From: Rubripirellula amarantea
GTDB lineage: Bacteria; Planctomycetota; Planctomycetia; Pirellulales; Pirellulaceae
DNA: 64,000 bases
Assembly (NCBI RefSeq): GCF_007859865.1
Contig: NZ_SJPI01000001.1
Span: 2,232,001 to 2,296,000, forward strand
Direction of reading: 5' to 3'
The notes below the pieces were generated by a model. It searched no databases. It saw only the letters and a list, made by a program, of their open reading frames with translations, and had not been told where the DNA came from. The translations under genes were made by a program, and so were the position numbers. Below, one piece after another: positions 34,849 through 44,580 of this stretch. The first letter of the stretch is position 1. Each line of letters begins with the position of its first letter.

Positions 34849-36756
34849 ATGGCCAAGAGCACCTACTCCGCTGATGATATTACCGTTCTCGAAGGACTCG
34901 AACCGGTCCGGAAACGCCCTGGCATGTATATCGGTGGCGTCGGAATGCAGGGCCTGCACCACCTAATTTGGGAGGTCGTCGACAACAGCGTGGACGAGGC
35001 GATGAACGGTCACGCCACCGAAATCACCGTCACGCTGCACGGTGACGGTCGGACCGTCACGGTGTCAGACAACGGCCGCGGTATCCCGGTTGATCGCAAT
35101 ACCAAAACGAAGAAGAGTGCCCTGGAAACTGTGCTGACGGTGTTGCACGCCGGTGGCAAATTTGACGAAGGCAACTACAAGACGGCCGGTGGTTTGCACG
35201 GTGTTGGCGCGTCCGTGGTCAACGCACTTTCCAAAGAGCTCGTGGCGGTGGTTCGTCGCGATGGCGCCCAGTATCGCATGGCGTTTGCCAAAGGTCAGCC
35301 AACCAGTGCTTTGCAAAAGCTGAAGGGAGCTGTCCGCGGTTCAGGCACGACGATCACGTTCACCCCCGACCCAACAATCTTTCCGAAGACCGATTTCGAT
35401 TCGGCAACCATTCGAACTAGGCTCGAAACAGCCAGCTTTCTTCATCGAGGCGTGAAGGTCACGTACATCGACGATACGGCGAAAACAAAAGAAACGTTTC
35501 TGCACGAACAGGGGATCGTTGATTACTTGGGCAAGGTGCTTAAGGAACGCAAAGCACGTCCGATTCACGAGGCTCCGTTTACGATCCGCAAGCAGGATGA
35601 TCCTCGCATGGAAATGACCATGCAGTGGACCGAGTCAACGGACGAGCATGTTCGATCGTACGTCAACGGCATTCCCACCGGCAGCGGCGGTACTCACGAG
35701 AACGGTTTTCGCAGCGGACTAACCAAAGCCGTCCGAAATTACATCGACACACACAGCCTTACCCCGCGCGGCGTGAAAATCAGCGCCGAGGATATCCGCG
35801 AGGGGCTCGTGGGAATTGTCTCAATCTTCATATCCGAACCCCAATTCCAAGGTCAAACCAAAGACCGGCTCAACAATCCCGAAGTGACACCTGCGGTCGA
35901 GAACACGATTCGACCGGCGATGGAACAATGGATGAACGACAACCGAAGCGTTGCCGATTCAATCATCGCGCGGATCATCGCTGCTGCACGCGCTCGCGCT
36001 GCCTCACGAGCCGCTTCGGACGCCGTTTCCCGAAAAGGCAGCGGCAAACGCACGATGTTGCCAGGCAAGCTTTCGGATTGCATCGCCAGTGGCAAGGGGA
36101 ACTCTGAAATCTTCATCGTCGAAGGTGATTCTGCGGGTGGTTCAGCCAAACAGGGACGAGACCGCAACACTCAAGCGATTCTGCCGCTTCGAGGAAAGGT
36201 GCTCAACACAGAAAGCGCTACGCTGAAAAAGGTGCTTGAGAACAAAGAAATTCAAGACATGGTGGCGGCGCTGGGGTGCGGTATCGGTCCCAGCATAGAC
36301 TTGGCCAACTTGCGATATGATCGCGTTATCCTACTTGCCGATGCTGATAGTGACGGTCACCACATCACCACGTTATTGCTAACTTTTTTCTACCGACATA
36401 TGCCAGCGTTGATCGCGGCCGGACGCCTCTATATCGCTGACCCGCCTCTTTACCGAATTGACATTGGAAAAGAAACCTATTGGGCCGCCGATGAACCCGC
36501 TCGCGAGCAAATCTTGGCCAAACACAAGGGTCGCGCGAATCCTGAGATCACTCGCTTCAAAGGCCTTGGCGAGATGATGCCAAAGGTTTTGTGGGACACA
36601 ACGCTTAACCCCAAAACGCGTCGGTTGATGAAAGTGGAAATCGACGACCAGCTTGAAACGGATCGTGTTATCAGCGACCTGATGGGACGGGATGCGTCCG
36701 CGCGTTTCCGATTTATCATGGAGCGAGCCGAAGACGCAGAAGCAATCGACGTTTGA
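34849..36756 (+). CDS. Type IIA DNA topoisomerase subunit B (GyrB/ParE)
   Basis: 635 residues, the short form without the insertion found in E. coli GyrB. The GHKL ATPase is clear (EVVDNSVDEAMNGHA, VSDNGRGIPVD, LHAGGKFDEGNYKTAGG, LHGVGASVVNALS). The Toprim domain has EIFIVEGDSAGGSAKQGRD and LLADADSDGHHI, and the end is the usual ITRFKGLGEMMPKVLWDTTL. It shows both GyrB-like (ALGCGIG, ILPLRGKVLN) and ParE-like (DADSDG, PPLYRIDIGKE) details, so I leave gyrB or parE open. No gyrA/parC gene adjoins. It is divergent from dprA, with 227 bases of non-coding DNA between, and converges on xseA with only 10 bases in between. Confidence 0.93.
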   Translation: MAKSTYSADDITVLEGLEPVRKRPGMYIGGVGMQGLHHLIWEVVDNSVDEAMNGHATEITVTLHGDGRTVTVSDNGRGIPVDRNTKTKKSALETVLTVLHAGGKFDEGNYKTAGGLHGVGASVVNALSKELVAVVRRDGAQYRMAFAKGQPTSALQKLKGAVRGSGTTITFTPDPTIFPKTDFDSATIRTRLETASFLHRGVKVTYIDDTAKTKETFLHEQGIVDYLGKVLKERKARPIHEAPFTIRKQDDPRMEMTMQWTESTDEHVRSYVNGIPTGSGGTHENGFRSGLTKAVRNYIDTHSLTPRGVKISAEDIREGLVGIVSIFISEPQFQGQTKDRLNNPEVTPAVENTIRPAMEQWMNDNRSVADSIIARIIAAARARAASRAASDAVSRKGSGKRTMLPGKLSDCIASGKGNSEIFIVEGDSAGGSAKQGRDRNTQAILPLRGKVLNTESATLKKVLENKEIQDMVAALGCGIGPSIDLANLRYDRVILLADADSDGHHITTLLLTFFYRHMPALIAAGRLYIADPPLYRIDIGKETYWAADEPAREQILAKHKGRANPEITRFKGLGEMMPKVLWDTTLNPKTRRLMKVEIDDQLETDRVISDLMGRDASARFRFIMERAEDAEAIDV

Positions 36757-36766
36757 CGTCATCACG

Positions 36767-38002
36767 CTAAGACTGGGAAACCTTCACGACGGTGGATTCC
36801 ACTCGACCTTGATGCAAGCGTGTTTGAATGGCATCACCCGGCTTCAATTTCGTTGCCTCCTTGATCGCGTTACCCTCAGAATCCAGCGTGACGCTGTAGC
36901 CGCGGGTTAGCACATCCAGTGGTGACAGTGCCGATAGCGACGCTGCGGCGGTGACCAGTCTGGCTTGAGCTAACTTTAGCTTTGACTCCATCGCCCGACG
37001 TGCCCGTTGGTCCCATTCATCCAGCAATCGCGATCGTAGCTGGATGATCTCAAACGGTTTTCGCAGCACCGTTGACGACTCAAGTCGTTTCAGTTCTTCC
37101 CGACGCGTGGTGATCATAAACTGACTGATCCGCCGGAGTCTTAGTTCGAGTTCCAAAACGGTCTGCGTGAGGCGTTCGGCATCGGGAAGCACTTGCGATG
37201 CCGCATCGGTGGGCGTCAGTGCACGCACATCGGCCGCAAGGTCGCAGAGCGTGATGTCGATTTCGTGACCGATCGCCGAGACGATGGGGAGCTTTGACTT
37301 CGCAACCGCGCGTACCACCGCTTCTTCGTTAAAGCTCCATAGATCTTCGAGTGAGCCGCCGCCTCGGGTGAGCACGATCACATCGAGGCCAAGCGAGTTC
37401 GCGTGCGCGGCTTTGATGGCTTGGGTAATCGAAGGCACGCTACCGACGCCCTGGACCAACGCGGGGATAACAATGATCTCGGTGCCGCGGAAACGACCCT
37501 GGGAAGCTTTCAGGAAATCTCGCACCGCCGCGCTCGACGGGCTAGTGATTACACCGATTCGCTTGGGGAAGGCGGGCAGCGGTTTCTTGAGCTCAGCCGA
37601 AAACAAGCCTTCGGCATGCAGGGCAGCTCGCAATTTCTCGAACTTCTGCTGAAGTGGTCCCAGGCCTTGTTGTTGGACTTGCCGCACCACTAATTGATAC
37701 GAACCGCGCGCCGCATAAACCTCTACATCACCAAGGCAAAGTACCGCTTGCCCTTCTTTGATTTCGTCCCGTAGTCGCATTGCCGTGCTGCGCCAAATGA
37801 TGCCGCGAATCTGGGCATCATTATCCTTGAGCGTGAAATACAGATGCCCGCTGCGAGCTTTCACAAGATCCGAAATTTCACCAGCGATCCAAACCGAGGG
37901 AAACGTTCCCTCGAGAATTGCCTTAATGTGACCGGTCAACTCGCTGACGGATACGGAATGCGGTGACTCGGTTTCAGGATTGTCGTAGCCAGGATGCATC
38001 AT
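36767..38002 (-). CDS. xseA: Exodeoxyribonuclease VII large subunit
   Basis: 411 residues. The N-terminal OB-fold (SVSELTGHIKAILEGTFPSV; GEISDLVKARSGHLYFTLKD) binds single-stranded DNA. The catalytic core has FPKRIGVITSPSSAAVRDFL, VLTRGGGSLEDLWSFNEE and SAIGHEIDITLCDLAADVRA followed by TPTDAA, then the coiled-coil region and the final RGYSVTLDSEGNAI. The enzyme degrades single-stranded DNA with the small subunit XseB, whose gene I do not find in the window. The gene starts 3 bases after dapF ends, so both share an operon. Confidence 0.96.
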   Translation of the reverse strand: MMHPGYDNPETESPHSVSVSELTGHIKAILEGTFPSVWIAGEISDLVKARSGHLYFTLKDNDAQIRGIIWRSTAMRLRDEIKEGQAVLCLGDVEVYAARGSYQLVVRQVQQQGLGPLQQKFEKLRAALHAEGLFSAELKKPLPAFPKRIGVITSPSSAAVRDFLKASQGRFRGTEIIVIPALVQGVGSVPSITQAIKAAHANSLGLDVIVLTRGGGSLEDLWSFNEEAVVRAVAKSKLPIVSAIGHEIDITLCDLAADVRALTPTDAASQVLPDAERLTQTVLELELRLRRISQFMITTRREELKRLESSTVLRKPFEIIQLRSRLLDEWDQRARRAMESKLKLAQARLVTAAASLSALSPLDVLTRGYSVTLDSEGNAIKEATKLKPGDAIQTRLHQGRVESTVVKVSQS

Positions 38003-38005
38003 CGG

Positions 38006-38848
38006 CTATTGTTCCCAAACGCCGCTGAAGACTTCCGTCGCGCCGCCCGTTTTGAAGACATGGTTGGTGTTGTCATCCCATCGCAATTTCAATAGGCCAC
38101 CGAGTAGTTGAATCTCAACCGCACGTTCGGTGCGACCCGTCAGTACGCCAGCGACACAAACCGCCGAAGCGCCTGTGCCGCAGGCCCAGGTTTCGCCCGA
38201 TCCGCGTTCCCACGTTCGTTGTCGCAAATGGGTGCGGTCAATGACTTCGACGAATTCGACATTAGTACGGCGAGGAAATCGTGGATCGTTTTCGATTTTG
38301 GGTCCGAGTCCCAATACCAAATCATCGGTAGCCTCGTCGACGAAAATCACACAGTGTGGATTTCCCATCGAAACACAGGTAACTCTGAAGGTCCGTCCGT
38401 CAAACGTCACTTCGTGGTCGACCACTTGCCTGGACGGAACGATTGTCGTCGGTACTTCACTGGCTTCAAGGATTGGTTCGCCCATGTCAACGGTGACTCG
38501 TTCAACGATCGAATCGTCGGAAACTTCAAGATCGAGCGTAAGGTCTCCGGCACCGGTTTGGATCGTCATTCGCTCCTTGCGGGCGATGCCTCGTTGGTAG
38601 ACCAATTTGGCGACACAGCGGATGGCGTTGCCGCACATTTCGCTTTCGCTGCCATCGGCGTTGAACATCTGCATCCACGCGTCAGCCCTCTCGCTGGGAC
38701 GAATCAGGACGAGCCCATCGCCACCCACGCCAAAATGGCGATGGGACATTTTTTGAGCAAGTTGGGGGATATCGTTGGGGACGGGGTTCGCAAAGCAATC
38801 GATGTAAATGTAATCGTTGCCCGCACCGTGCATTTTGGTGAATTTCAT
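38006..38848 (-). CDS. dapF: Diaminopimelate epimerase
   Basis: 280 residues. Interconverts LL- and meso-diaminopimelate for lysine and peptidoglycan. The two catalytic Cys are Cys72 (ESEMCGNAIRCVA) and Cys223 (ETWACGTGASAV); KMHGAGNDYIYIDCF at the N-terminus and GNPHCVIFVDE in the middle are diagnostic. Its presence agrees with the finding that several planctomycetes make peptidoglycan or at least diaminopimelate. First gene of an operon with xseA. Confidence 0.97.
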   Translation of the reverse strand: MKFTKMHGAGNDYIYIDCFANPVPNDIPQLAQKMSHRHFGVGGDGLVLIRPSERADAWMQMFNADGSESEMCGNAIRCVAKLVYQRGIARKERMTIQTGAGDLTLDLEVSDDSIVERVTVDMGEPILEASEVPTTIVPSRQVVDHEVTFDGRTFRVTCVSMGNPHCVIFVDEATDDLVLGLGPKIENDPRFPRRTNVEFVEVIDRTHLRQRTWERGSGETWACGTGASAVCVAGVLTGRTERAVEIQLLGGLLKLRWDDNTNHVFKTGGATEVFSGVWEQ

Positions 38849-38997
38849 AGAGTTGATCTTAGCGGGATGAAGTCGGGTCGCGAAGTCGGGTTTCGTGACG
38901 CTGCTGGCTGATTTACGCTACGACGTCGGTTGTAGGCTTCTGATTGTGTCCTACACGCGTTTTCATTTACTGTTCACTATTATCACGGTGCCACTCG

Positions 38998-39558
38998 ATG
39001 GTCGATCTTGCCAAGTTTGTTCGTGACATTCCTGATTATCCCAAGCCGGGGATTTTGTTCCGTGACATCACGCCGATGCTCGCTGATCCGGCTGCGCTAA
39101 AAGCCGCCGCCGAGGCCATGGCAGCGCCCTTTGTGGACATGAAGATAGACGTGGTTGCCGCTGCGGAGGCTCGCGGTTTTATTTTTGCGGCTCCGGTTGC
39201 GATTCAACTCGGTGCTGGCTTTGTGCCGATTCGTAAACCTGGCAAGCTTCCCTTCGACCTCCATTCGTTCGCGTACGAGTTGGAGTATGGCTCCGACGAA
39301 TTGCAAGTTCATGTGGACGGAGTCAAGGCTGGCCAGCGGGTGTTGATCATCGACGATTTGTTGGCGACCGGAGGCACCGTCGAAGCATGTTGTCGCTTGC
39401 TGGAGAAATGTGACGCCGAGATTGTGGGGTGTTCTTTCTTGATCCACTTGGCAAAGTTGGGTGGCCAGGAACGCTTGAGCCCTTACAAGTGTCACAGCGT
39501 GCTGACGTACGATCAAGACGATTTGGAATCAGAGCTAAGCCCCTCGGGACGTGTCTAA
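38998..39558 (+). CDS. apt: Adenine phosphoribosyltransferase
   Basis: 186 residues from the ATG at 38998 (MVDLAKFVRDIPDYPKPGIL); the frame is open further upstream, but this is the family start. It makes AMP from adenine and PRPP (purine salvage). The PRPP-binding motif is VLIIDDLLATGGTVEACCRL, and LFRDITPMLADPAALKAA, AEARGFIFAAPVAIQLGAGF and PIRKPGKLPF are typical Apt signatures. The gene stands alone on the plus strand and converges on the YTV-like gene, with the terminator at 39648-39684 between. Confidence 0.96.
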   Translation: MVDLAKFVRDIPDYPKPGILFRDITPMLADPAALKAAAEAMAAPFVDMKIDVVAAAEARGFIFAAPVAIQLGAGFVPIRKPGKLPFDLHSFAYELEYGSDELQVHVDGVKAGQRVLIIDDLLATGGTVEACCRLLEKCDAEIVGCSFLIHLAKLGGQERLSPYKCHSVLTYDQDDLESELSPSGRV

Positions 39559-39647
39559 GCACGGTCACGATTAGCGCTGCATTTGCACTGGATTTTCGCT
39601 CCGTTTACTTTGAGTGAAATCACGAAAACCAGCGAAGCCATCTAACG

Positions 39648-39684
39648 AAAAAACCGTTGCCATCCGCAAAGGAATGACAACGGT
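39648..39684 (-). terminator. Rho-independent terminator of the YTV-like gene
   Basis: ACCGTTG (39653-39659 as read on plus) and CAACGGT (39678-39684) form a stem with partial inner pairing; on the minus strand it is followed by a T-rich run (TTTTTTCG). It lies 55 bases beyond the stop at 39739. Confidence 0.75.
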
Positions 39685-39738
39685 CTCGCTACTCGTGAAG
39701 CGAATTGCACGCGAGTCTAATTTGCTTTCACCAAGCGA

Positions 39739-41523
39739 CTAGCAACCACAAGGGCTTGCTGGTGCTGGTGCTGGAGCCGAGCATCCACAACCGGTTGCTA
39801 CAGGAGCAGCGGCAGCACCGCATCCGCATCCTGAACCACCGTCGATGATGACGCCGGCGTCCATCGAGCTGCCACCGTTGCCGCTAGCGGACGAAGCGCC
39901 ATCGCAGCAAGGGTTGATGGTTTCTTCGACCAAGCGAGGAACCATCTTGCAAACTTGAACTTGACGCTCTTCGGTGTCGGTGTAAGGAACCGTCACGGTG
40001 TACTCTTCCACTTGCTCTTCCGCAACGCGGTCGTAACGAGTGGTTTCGTAAGGCTCTACCGAGTACTCAGGCACGTTGTACGTGTAAGAAACTTCCTTCG
40101 TTCGTTGCTCGGTGGTGTAAGTCACGAAAGGAACGGTTTCAGTCTTAGTAACGGTCGTGTAGCTGAGTTGACGACGCATGCGAGTTCGCTTTTCGTCGTT
40201 GTATTGAACAACTTTGCGAGTGCGGGTGCGTTCTTCGTCGGTGTAAACAACGACTTGCTTAGTTCCGGTGCGAGTTTCGCTACGGTAAGCAAGCGTGGTG
40301 CATTCGTAAGGAATTTCCTCAGTTTGTTGTTCGTAAACGGTGTAGTTGACCACTTCGCTGCGTGAGCTGCTGGTCGTGACTGGAACCGTTTCGGTAACAA
40401 CATTAGGAACCCAAACCTTCTTGGTCATGGTCGTGGTACCAGCACCACAGCCATCGGCCGAAGCACCGCTGCCACAGCCATCGGCCGAGCCGCAACCACC
40501 AGCCGAAGCGCCGCATCCGCCGCCACATGACGATGAACCGCAGCTACCGCATGACGATTGGCAAGACGAACGACATGCCGAGCAACCGCCGCCACATCCG
40601 CCACCGCAACCAAGCAGGCGACGAACGATGCCACCGCGCGAGCTGCCGCAGCTACCCGAGCCGTAGCTCACGTTGCTGTAGGTTGCTGGAGCGTAGCTGT
40701 AGCTAGGCGATGCAGCGACTTCAACAACTTGCTCTTCCCAGTGTCCGTAGTCCTTTGTCACCGTTTGCATGGTGGTCTTAGGTTCGCAGACTTGGATCGT
40801 GCGTTGCTTGGTAACAGGAACCGCGTTCACAACGGTGCGAGTCTTTTGGGTCGTAACAGGATAAGGAACGTTCACTGAGTAAGTGAAGGTTTCGTCTTGA
40901 AGGCTAGCGACCTTAACGGTGTAGGTTTCAGGAACATCAACCAGTTGAGGCACGCGAACGGTGTACTCTTCAGGAACTTCAGTCCAAACAGGAACCGATT
41001 CTTGAACTTCAACGGTCTTTTCGCCCTTCTGAGGAACCAATACCGAGTAGTTGATGGTCTTGGTTTCGGTCTTCGGAACGTTAACGACCTTGCTGCGATA
41101 CTTCGTTTCGGTCACAGGAACGGTGTTGTAAACCGTCTTGGTGCGATAACGAGTTTCGGTGCGGGTCTTCTGAACGCATACCGAACGCGATTCGGTTACG
41201 TACTTCGATTCCATCACTACCTTGTAGGTCGTGATAGGCTCACAAAAGGACTCGCCACCGCTGATAACGGTGCCGTCCATCGTTGCCGAGCCCATCGAGG
41301 CTCCGCTTGCGTCTGAACTTGATGAGATGATCGTTCCGGTATCGGCCACAATGCCTGATTCCAACGATTCACTGCCGCAACCACAACCTGCTGCAACCGT
41401 TACGGCCGCGCTTGCACATGGGTCACTGCAACCACCACAGGGTACACAATCGCCGGCTTGGCTAATGCCGGCTGATGCCAGCACAGCGGCCGACATACTT
41501 ACCAAACTTGCAATCCACTTCAC
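39739..41523 (-). CDS. Secreted Cys-rich protein with YTV/VPV repeats (cell-wall type)
   Basis: 594 residues with a signal peptide (MKWIASLVSMSAAVLASAG). The mature protein has a Cys/Gly start (CVPCGGCSDPCASAA), then two long arms rich in Tyr, Thr, Val and Glu with recurring strands such as EEYTVRVPQLVDVPETYTVK, VNVPYPVTT and VEEYTVTVPYTDTEERQV, separated by a Cys/Gly-rich centre (CGGGCGGGCSACRSSCQSS, then many GCG/GCGS units). It ends in GVIIDGGSGCGCG and a Cys-Pro-Ala tail. YTV-motif, Cys-rich proteins are abundant in the protein cell wall of Rhodopirellula baltica; this is very probably one, cross-linked through disulfides. The signal peptide supports a surface location. A paralogous tail is cut by the left window edge. 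Confidence 0.88.
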   Translation of the reverse strand: MKWIASLVSMSAAVLASAGISQAGDCVPCGGCSDPCASAAVTVAAGCGCGSESLESGIVADTGTIISSSSDASGASMGSATMDGTVISGGESFCEPITTYKVVMESKYVTESRSVCVQKTRTETRYRTKTVYNTVPVTETKYRSKVVNVPKTETKTINYSVLVPQKGEKTVEVQESVPVWTEVPEEYTVRVPQLVDVPETYTVKVASLQDETFTYSVNVPYPVTTQKTRTVVNAVPVTKQRTIQVCEPKTTMQTVTKDYGHWEEQVVEVAASPSYSYAPATYSNVSYGSGSCGSSRGGIVRRLLGCGGGCGGGCSACRSSCQSSCGSCGSSSCGGGCGASAGGCGSADGCGSGASADGCGAGTTTMTKKVWVPNVVTETVPVTTSSSRSEVVNYTVYEQQTEEIPYECTTLAYRSETRTGTKQVVVYTDEERTRTRKVVQYNDEKRTRMRRQLSYTTVTKTETVPFVTYTTEQRTKEVSYTYNVPEYSVEPYETTRYDRVAEEQVEEYTVTVPYTDTEERQVQVCKMVPRLVEETINPCCDGASSASGNGGSSMDAGVIIDGGSGCGCGAAAAPVATGCGCSAPAPAPASPCGC

Positions 41524-41827
41524 TGCTGTCTTCCTCTAAGAAGGGGGCGAAAAAATTCAAAATTTGGGCGCAGGCGCAAACGACCCACTACCAACTCCCC
41601 CGAGCAGTAGTGAATAAGAGTAGATGCGTTGAACTGACTTACAACCGTTCAGGTCCCGTTTTTTCGTAAAATCCGCACGCCAGCTATCCGGCTCAGGATC
41701 GCCATCACGGTCACGATCCTCACGATCACTACGAAAGGACGGCCAAACTCCGTTTAGAGGGCGTTTTCGGGGGCCGAGTTATCCGTTGCCGGTAAGGGCG
41801 ACTAGTTTCGATGAACGCCAAAAAAAG
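41524..41827. other. Intergenic, 304 bp, divergent promoters
   Basis: Lies between the divergent YTV-like and TPR genes. No terminator or RNA is visible. For a highly expressed wall protein a strong promoter would be expected here, but I cannot single out one reliable -35/-10 pair. Confidence 0.35.
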
Positions 41828-43276
41828 ATGGCGATTTTCACTGATAAACCGCTTAGGCAGTCTGGATATCTGATCGTGATTCGAAATATTGACTTCGACC
41901 AACGTTGCGCGGCTCGCTGCTTCGTTCTCGCCGCGATGTTTTATTGCATTGTCCCAACGGCCTTTGCCGCGGCGCAGAAGCCCGCCGGTCATTCGCAGGC
42001 TGCCGGTCAATCGCAGGCTGCCGGTCAACCGCAGGCCGGCGCGGGACAGCCTGTGGTAGCTCGCATCGAGATGAAACTGGCGATCGACGACAAAGTCGTG
42101 GATGTCATCGAGAAAGGTGACCTGCTAACCGTCGTTGAAGAACGTGAGGACGACTACGTCATTCTTACCCACGATGGTTCCACTGGAGCCGTCGACAAAG
42201 ACACCGTCGCTAAGATTGCGGAATCGGGGCAAATCTATACCGAACTGATTGAAGCTCACCCTGAAGAAGGAAGGTACTACACACTTCGTGCTTCCGCTTG
42301 GTGGACGTTGGGCGAAGCCGAAAAAGCGCTGAACGATTTCGATAAAGCGATCGAACTTGGATACAAAGAGGCTCATGCCTACACCAGTCGTGGGCTCTTT
42401 CACGCAGAGATGGGTGAGTTTGACAAAGCTATCGAAGACTACAACCGAGCGTTGGAGATCGAACCGGATTCGATAGCGCCAATCATCAATCGAGCTGCTG
42501 TCCGTATGAGCCAGCGCGAGTACCAAAAAGCGATTGAAGATTATTCGCTTGTGCTTGCGATGAAAGAAAACTCGTCGTCGATTCTGCATCAACGCGCAAT
42601 CGCCTACAAGGCAAGCGGCGATTACGAGAACGCGGTGAAAGACTTCGATGCCATTTTGGACGCCAACCCCGATGACCGATCCGCTGTCATGGGACGCGGC
42701 TACATTCGTTTTCAACAGGCTGATCACGAAGCGGCCATCAAGGATTTTTCAAAGGCGATCGAACTGAACAACCAAGATCCCATCGCCTTTAACAATCGCG
42801 GTTACAACCTCGTGCAGGTGGGACGAGATCGAGAGGCGCTGCCTGACTACGAAAAGGCCATCAAGTTGGCTCCGAAGTACGCCTTGGCTTTGCAGAACCA
42901 AGCTTGGTTGCTGGCAATTTCGGAGGACGACGATGTTCGAAATCCTGAGCTAGCTATCAAGTCGGCCAAAGCGGCTTGCGAGCTATCCAACTACACCGTT
43001 GCCGGAGACCTATCCGCACTGGCGGCAGCGTTGGCGGCCAACGGTGACTTCAAAGAAGCAATTGGATGGCAAGAAAAGGTCGTCGAATTGGTAGCCGATC
43101 CGTACAAAGAGTTCGCGAAAAAGACACTCATTCGTTATCAAAACGATCGAGTTTTCGCGTCTGACCCGGACAAGGCAAACGCTGAAGACGATGCCGCTGC
43201 GGTGGCCGCCGAGAAACTGAAAAAGGCCGCTGAGAAGTCGGATGCCGCCGCTGAAGATTCGGACGCATCAAATTAA
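41828..43276 (+). CDS. Exported TPR protein with SH3-like N-terminal domain
   Basis: About 482 residues from the ATG at 41828; a TTG at 41786 is in frame. A hydrophobic signal (CFVLAAMFYCIVPTAFAAA) precedes an 18-bp-repeat-encoded linker (GHSQAA, GQSQAA, GQPQAG). A small SH3-like domain follows (IEMKLAIDDKVVDVIEKGD; DYVILTHDGSTGAV), then at least six TPR units such as EKALNDFDKAIELGYKEAHA, KAIEDYNRALEIEPDSIAPI and AAIKDFSKAIELNNQDPIAF. The tail is Ala/Lys/Asp-rich. TPR arrays mediate protein contacts; the exported location suggests envelope assembly. A more specific role cannot be read. Confidence 0.88.
   Translation: MAIFTDKPLRQSGYLIVIRNIDFDQRCAARCFVLAAMFYCIVPTAFAAAQKPAGHSQAAGQSQAAGQPQAGAGQPVVARIEMKLAIDDKVVDVIEKGDLLTVVEEREDDYVILTHDGSTGAVDKDTVAKIAESGQIYTELIEAHPEEGRYYTLRASAWWTLGEAEKALNDFDKAIELGYKEAHAYTSRGLFHAEMGEFDKAIEDYNRALEIEPDSIAPIINRAAVRMSQREYQKAIEDYSLVLAMKENSSSILHQRAIAYKASGDYENAVKDFDAILDANPDDRSAVMGRGYIRFQQADHEAAIKDFSKAIELNNQDPIAFNNRGYNLVQVGRDREALPDYEKAIKLAPKYALALQNQAWLLAISEDDDVRNPELAIKSAKAACELSNYTVAGDLSALAAALAANGDFKEAIGWQEKVVELVADPYKEFAKKTLIRYQNDRVFASDPDKANAEDDAAAVAAEKLKKAAEKSDAAAEDSDASN
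41987..42040 (+). repeat. 18-bp tandem repeat inside the TPR gene, three units
   Basis: Three copies of GGTCAATCGCAGGCTGCC with 1-4 changes encode the hexapeptides GHSQAA, GQSQAA and GQPQAG between the signal peptide and the SH3-like domain. Copy number could vary between strains without changing the frame. Confidence 0.92.
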
Positions 43277-43422
43277 AAGGACGTGGTAAGGGATTGTGAT
43301 TCAAACGAATTTGGCTTGTCGTTGATAGTAGAATGAGTGATCTATAGGTGTTCGGCATCGCCACCATCGGATCAAGATGCAAGCCTGCCTAGTCCACGCC
43401 CTTTGCTTGAAATCGTGCTGTT

Positions 43423-44388
43423 ATGAAAAAGTACTGTTTGATCGCGTTCATGTTCGTGGCATTCCATTACGCCCCCTCGCCAGCGTTTGCTCAGTTTAGT
43501 TTAAGCATCGGTGGGTTTTCGATCGGGAACGTTCCGCGCGGCTACTATCATCCGCCTCATGTTGGCTACGATCGGTATGGCGCTTACGTCGACCCATACG
43601 GTCCGCACTACGGTATCCCTGTTTATCCTCGATACTCGTATCCTCAGTATTCGAATCGTGGATTTGCGTTAGGTGTACCGCTGCAACGCTATGACTATCC
43701 GGACTATGACTACCGCGATTATGGGCGGTACGATCGTGACCTCTATCTAGCACCGTATGCGTATCGTGATCGCGACTACGATTTAGATCGCGGTCGTTAT
43801 TCGGGGCCAAGCTATGTTTATCCTCAGGATGATTCGTTTGGTCAGTCGTGGCAATCTCCTGACTTGACGGACAATGCGATTGTGAGTGACTTGGGAGAAC
43901 AGACGTTCGGTGAAACCCGGCTTCGTCGTTCTTTGGACACTGATCAATTGCACTTCGCGTGGTCTGATGAACGTTTGGCGAGGGATGCTGAGATGCTCAA
44001 GCAAGGCTTGGCGGCGCGAGCTGATGATGCGGACGTGTGGCTTGGCTACCTTAACCCTGACTTAGTCATTGAGAATGCAGAGAATGATCAAGCGGTTTCG
44101 GTGATGAAGGAGCTGTTGCGAAACTACGAGGGCCTATCGGGGAATGCAACCTTATCGAGCATTTGGATCGTGCCTGGCTTCCGAGAAACCCATCAAGGAT
44201 TGTCCGCCTGGGTGAGTCGCCGAGTGGGCGAAGAGATGGAAGGCGAAGCAGTTGAAAGTCTTCCCGAGCCCGTTCCGGTGCCGCTTGATCCGGTTCAGGA
44301 CGACACCGTTTCAGAGGGTGCTGGCCTAGCAGAGCCCGATTCTGACGAGTCGGACATTTTGGACGGCGAATATTCGGTCCCGCTCTGA
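43423..44388 (+). CDS. Secreted Tyr/Asp/Arg-rich protein with acidic C-terminal domain
   Basis: 321 residues. The signal peptide (MKKYCLIAFMFVAFHYAPSP) ends at AFA. The mature start QFSLSIGGFSIGN and YGPHYGIPVYPRY match the small protein at 25755-26132. Up to about residue 140 the chain is dominated by Tyr, Asp, Arg and Pro (RYDYPDYDYRDYGRYDRDLY). A folded C-terminal part follows (LHFAWSDERLARDAEMLKQG; DADVWLGYLNPDLVIEN), then a Pro/Glu/Asp tail. I do not know the function; a surface or matrix protein is likely. The gene lies upstream of the exopolysaccharide genes on the same strand, 192 bases before the Wzz-like gene. Confidence 0.82.
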   Translation: MKKYCLIAFMFVAFHYAPSPAFAQFSLSIGGFSIGNVPRGYYHPPHVGYDRYGAYVDPYGPHYGIPVYPRYSYPQYSNRGFALGVPLQRYDYPDYDYRDYGRYDRDLYLAPYAYRDRDYDLDRGRYSGPSYVYPQDDSFGQSWQSPDLTDNAIVSDLGEQTFGETRLRRSLDTDQLHFAWSDERLARDAEMLKQGLAARADDADVWLGYLNPDLVIENAENDQAVSVMKELLRNYEGLSGNATLSSIWIVPGFRETHQGLSAWVSRRVGEEMEGEAVESLPEPVPVPLDPVQDDTVSEGAGLAEPDSDESDILDGEYSVPL

Positions 44389-44580
44389 ACACTCGTAAGT
44401 GCCGTGAATAAGCCGTTTTTACGGCGAAAGATAGGCAAATCCTTATAGGTTTTGCGACTCCAAACGCTTTAACTTTGATGCACGGTTGTTAGAGTGGAGT
44501 GGTTTCCTAGTTGGTTTGCGGCGTTGCCGATGGCCTCGCACAGCTCGAGATGATTCCCCGAATTTCCGCACTAGAGTCTT

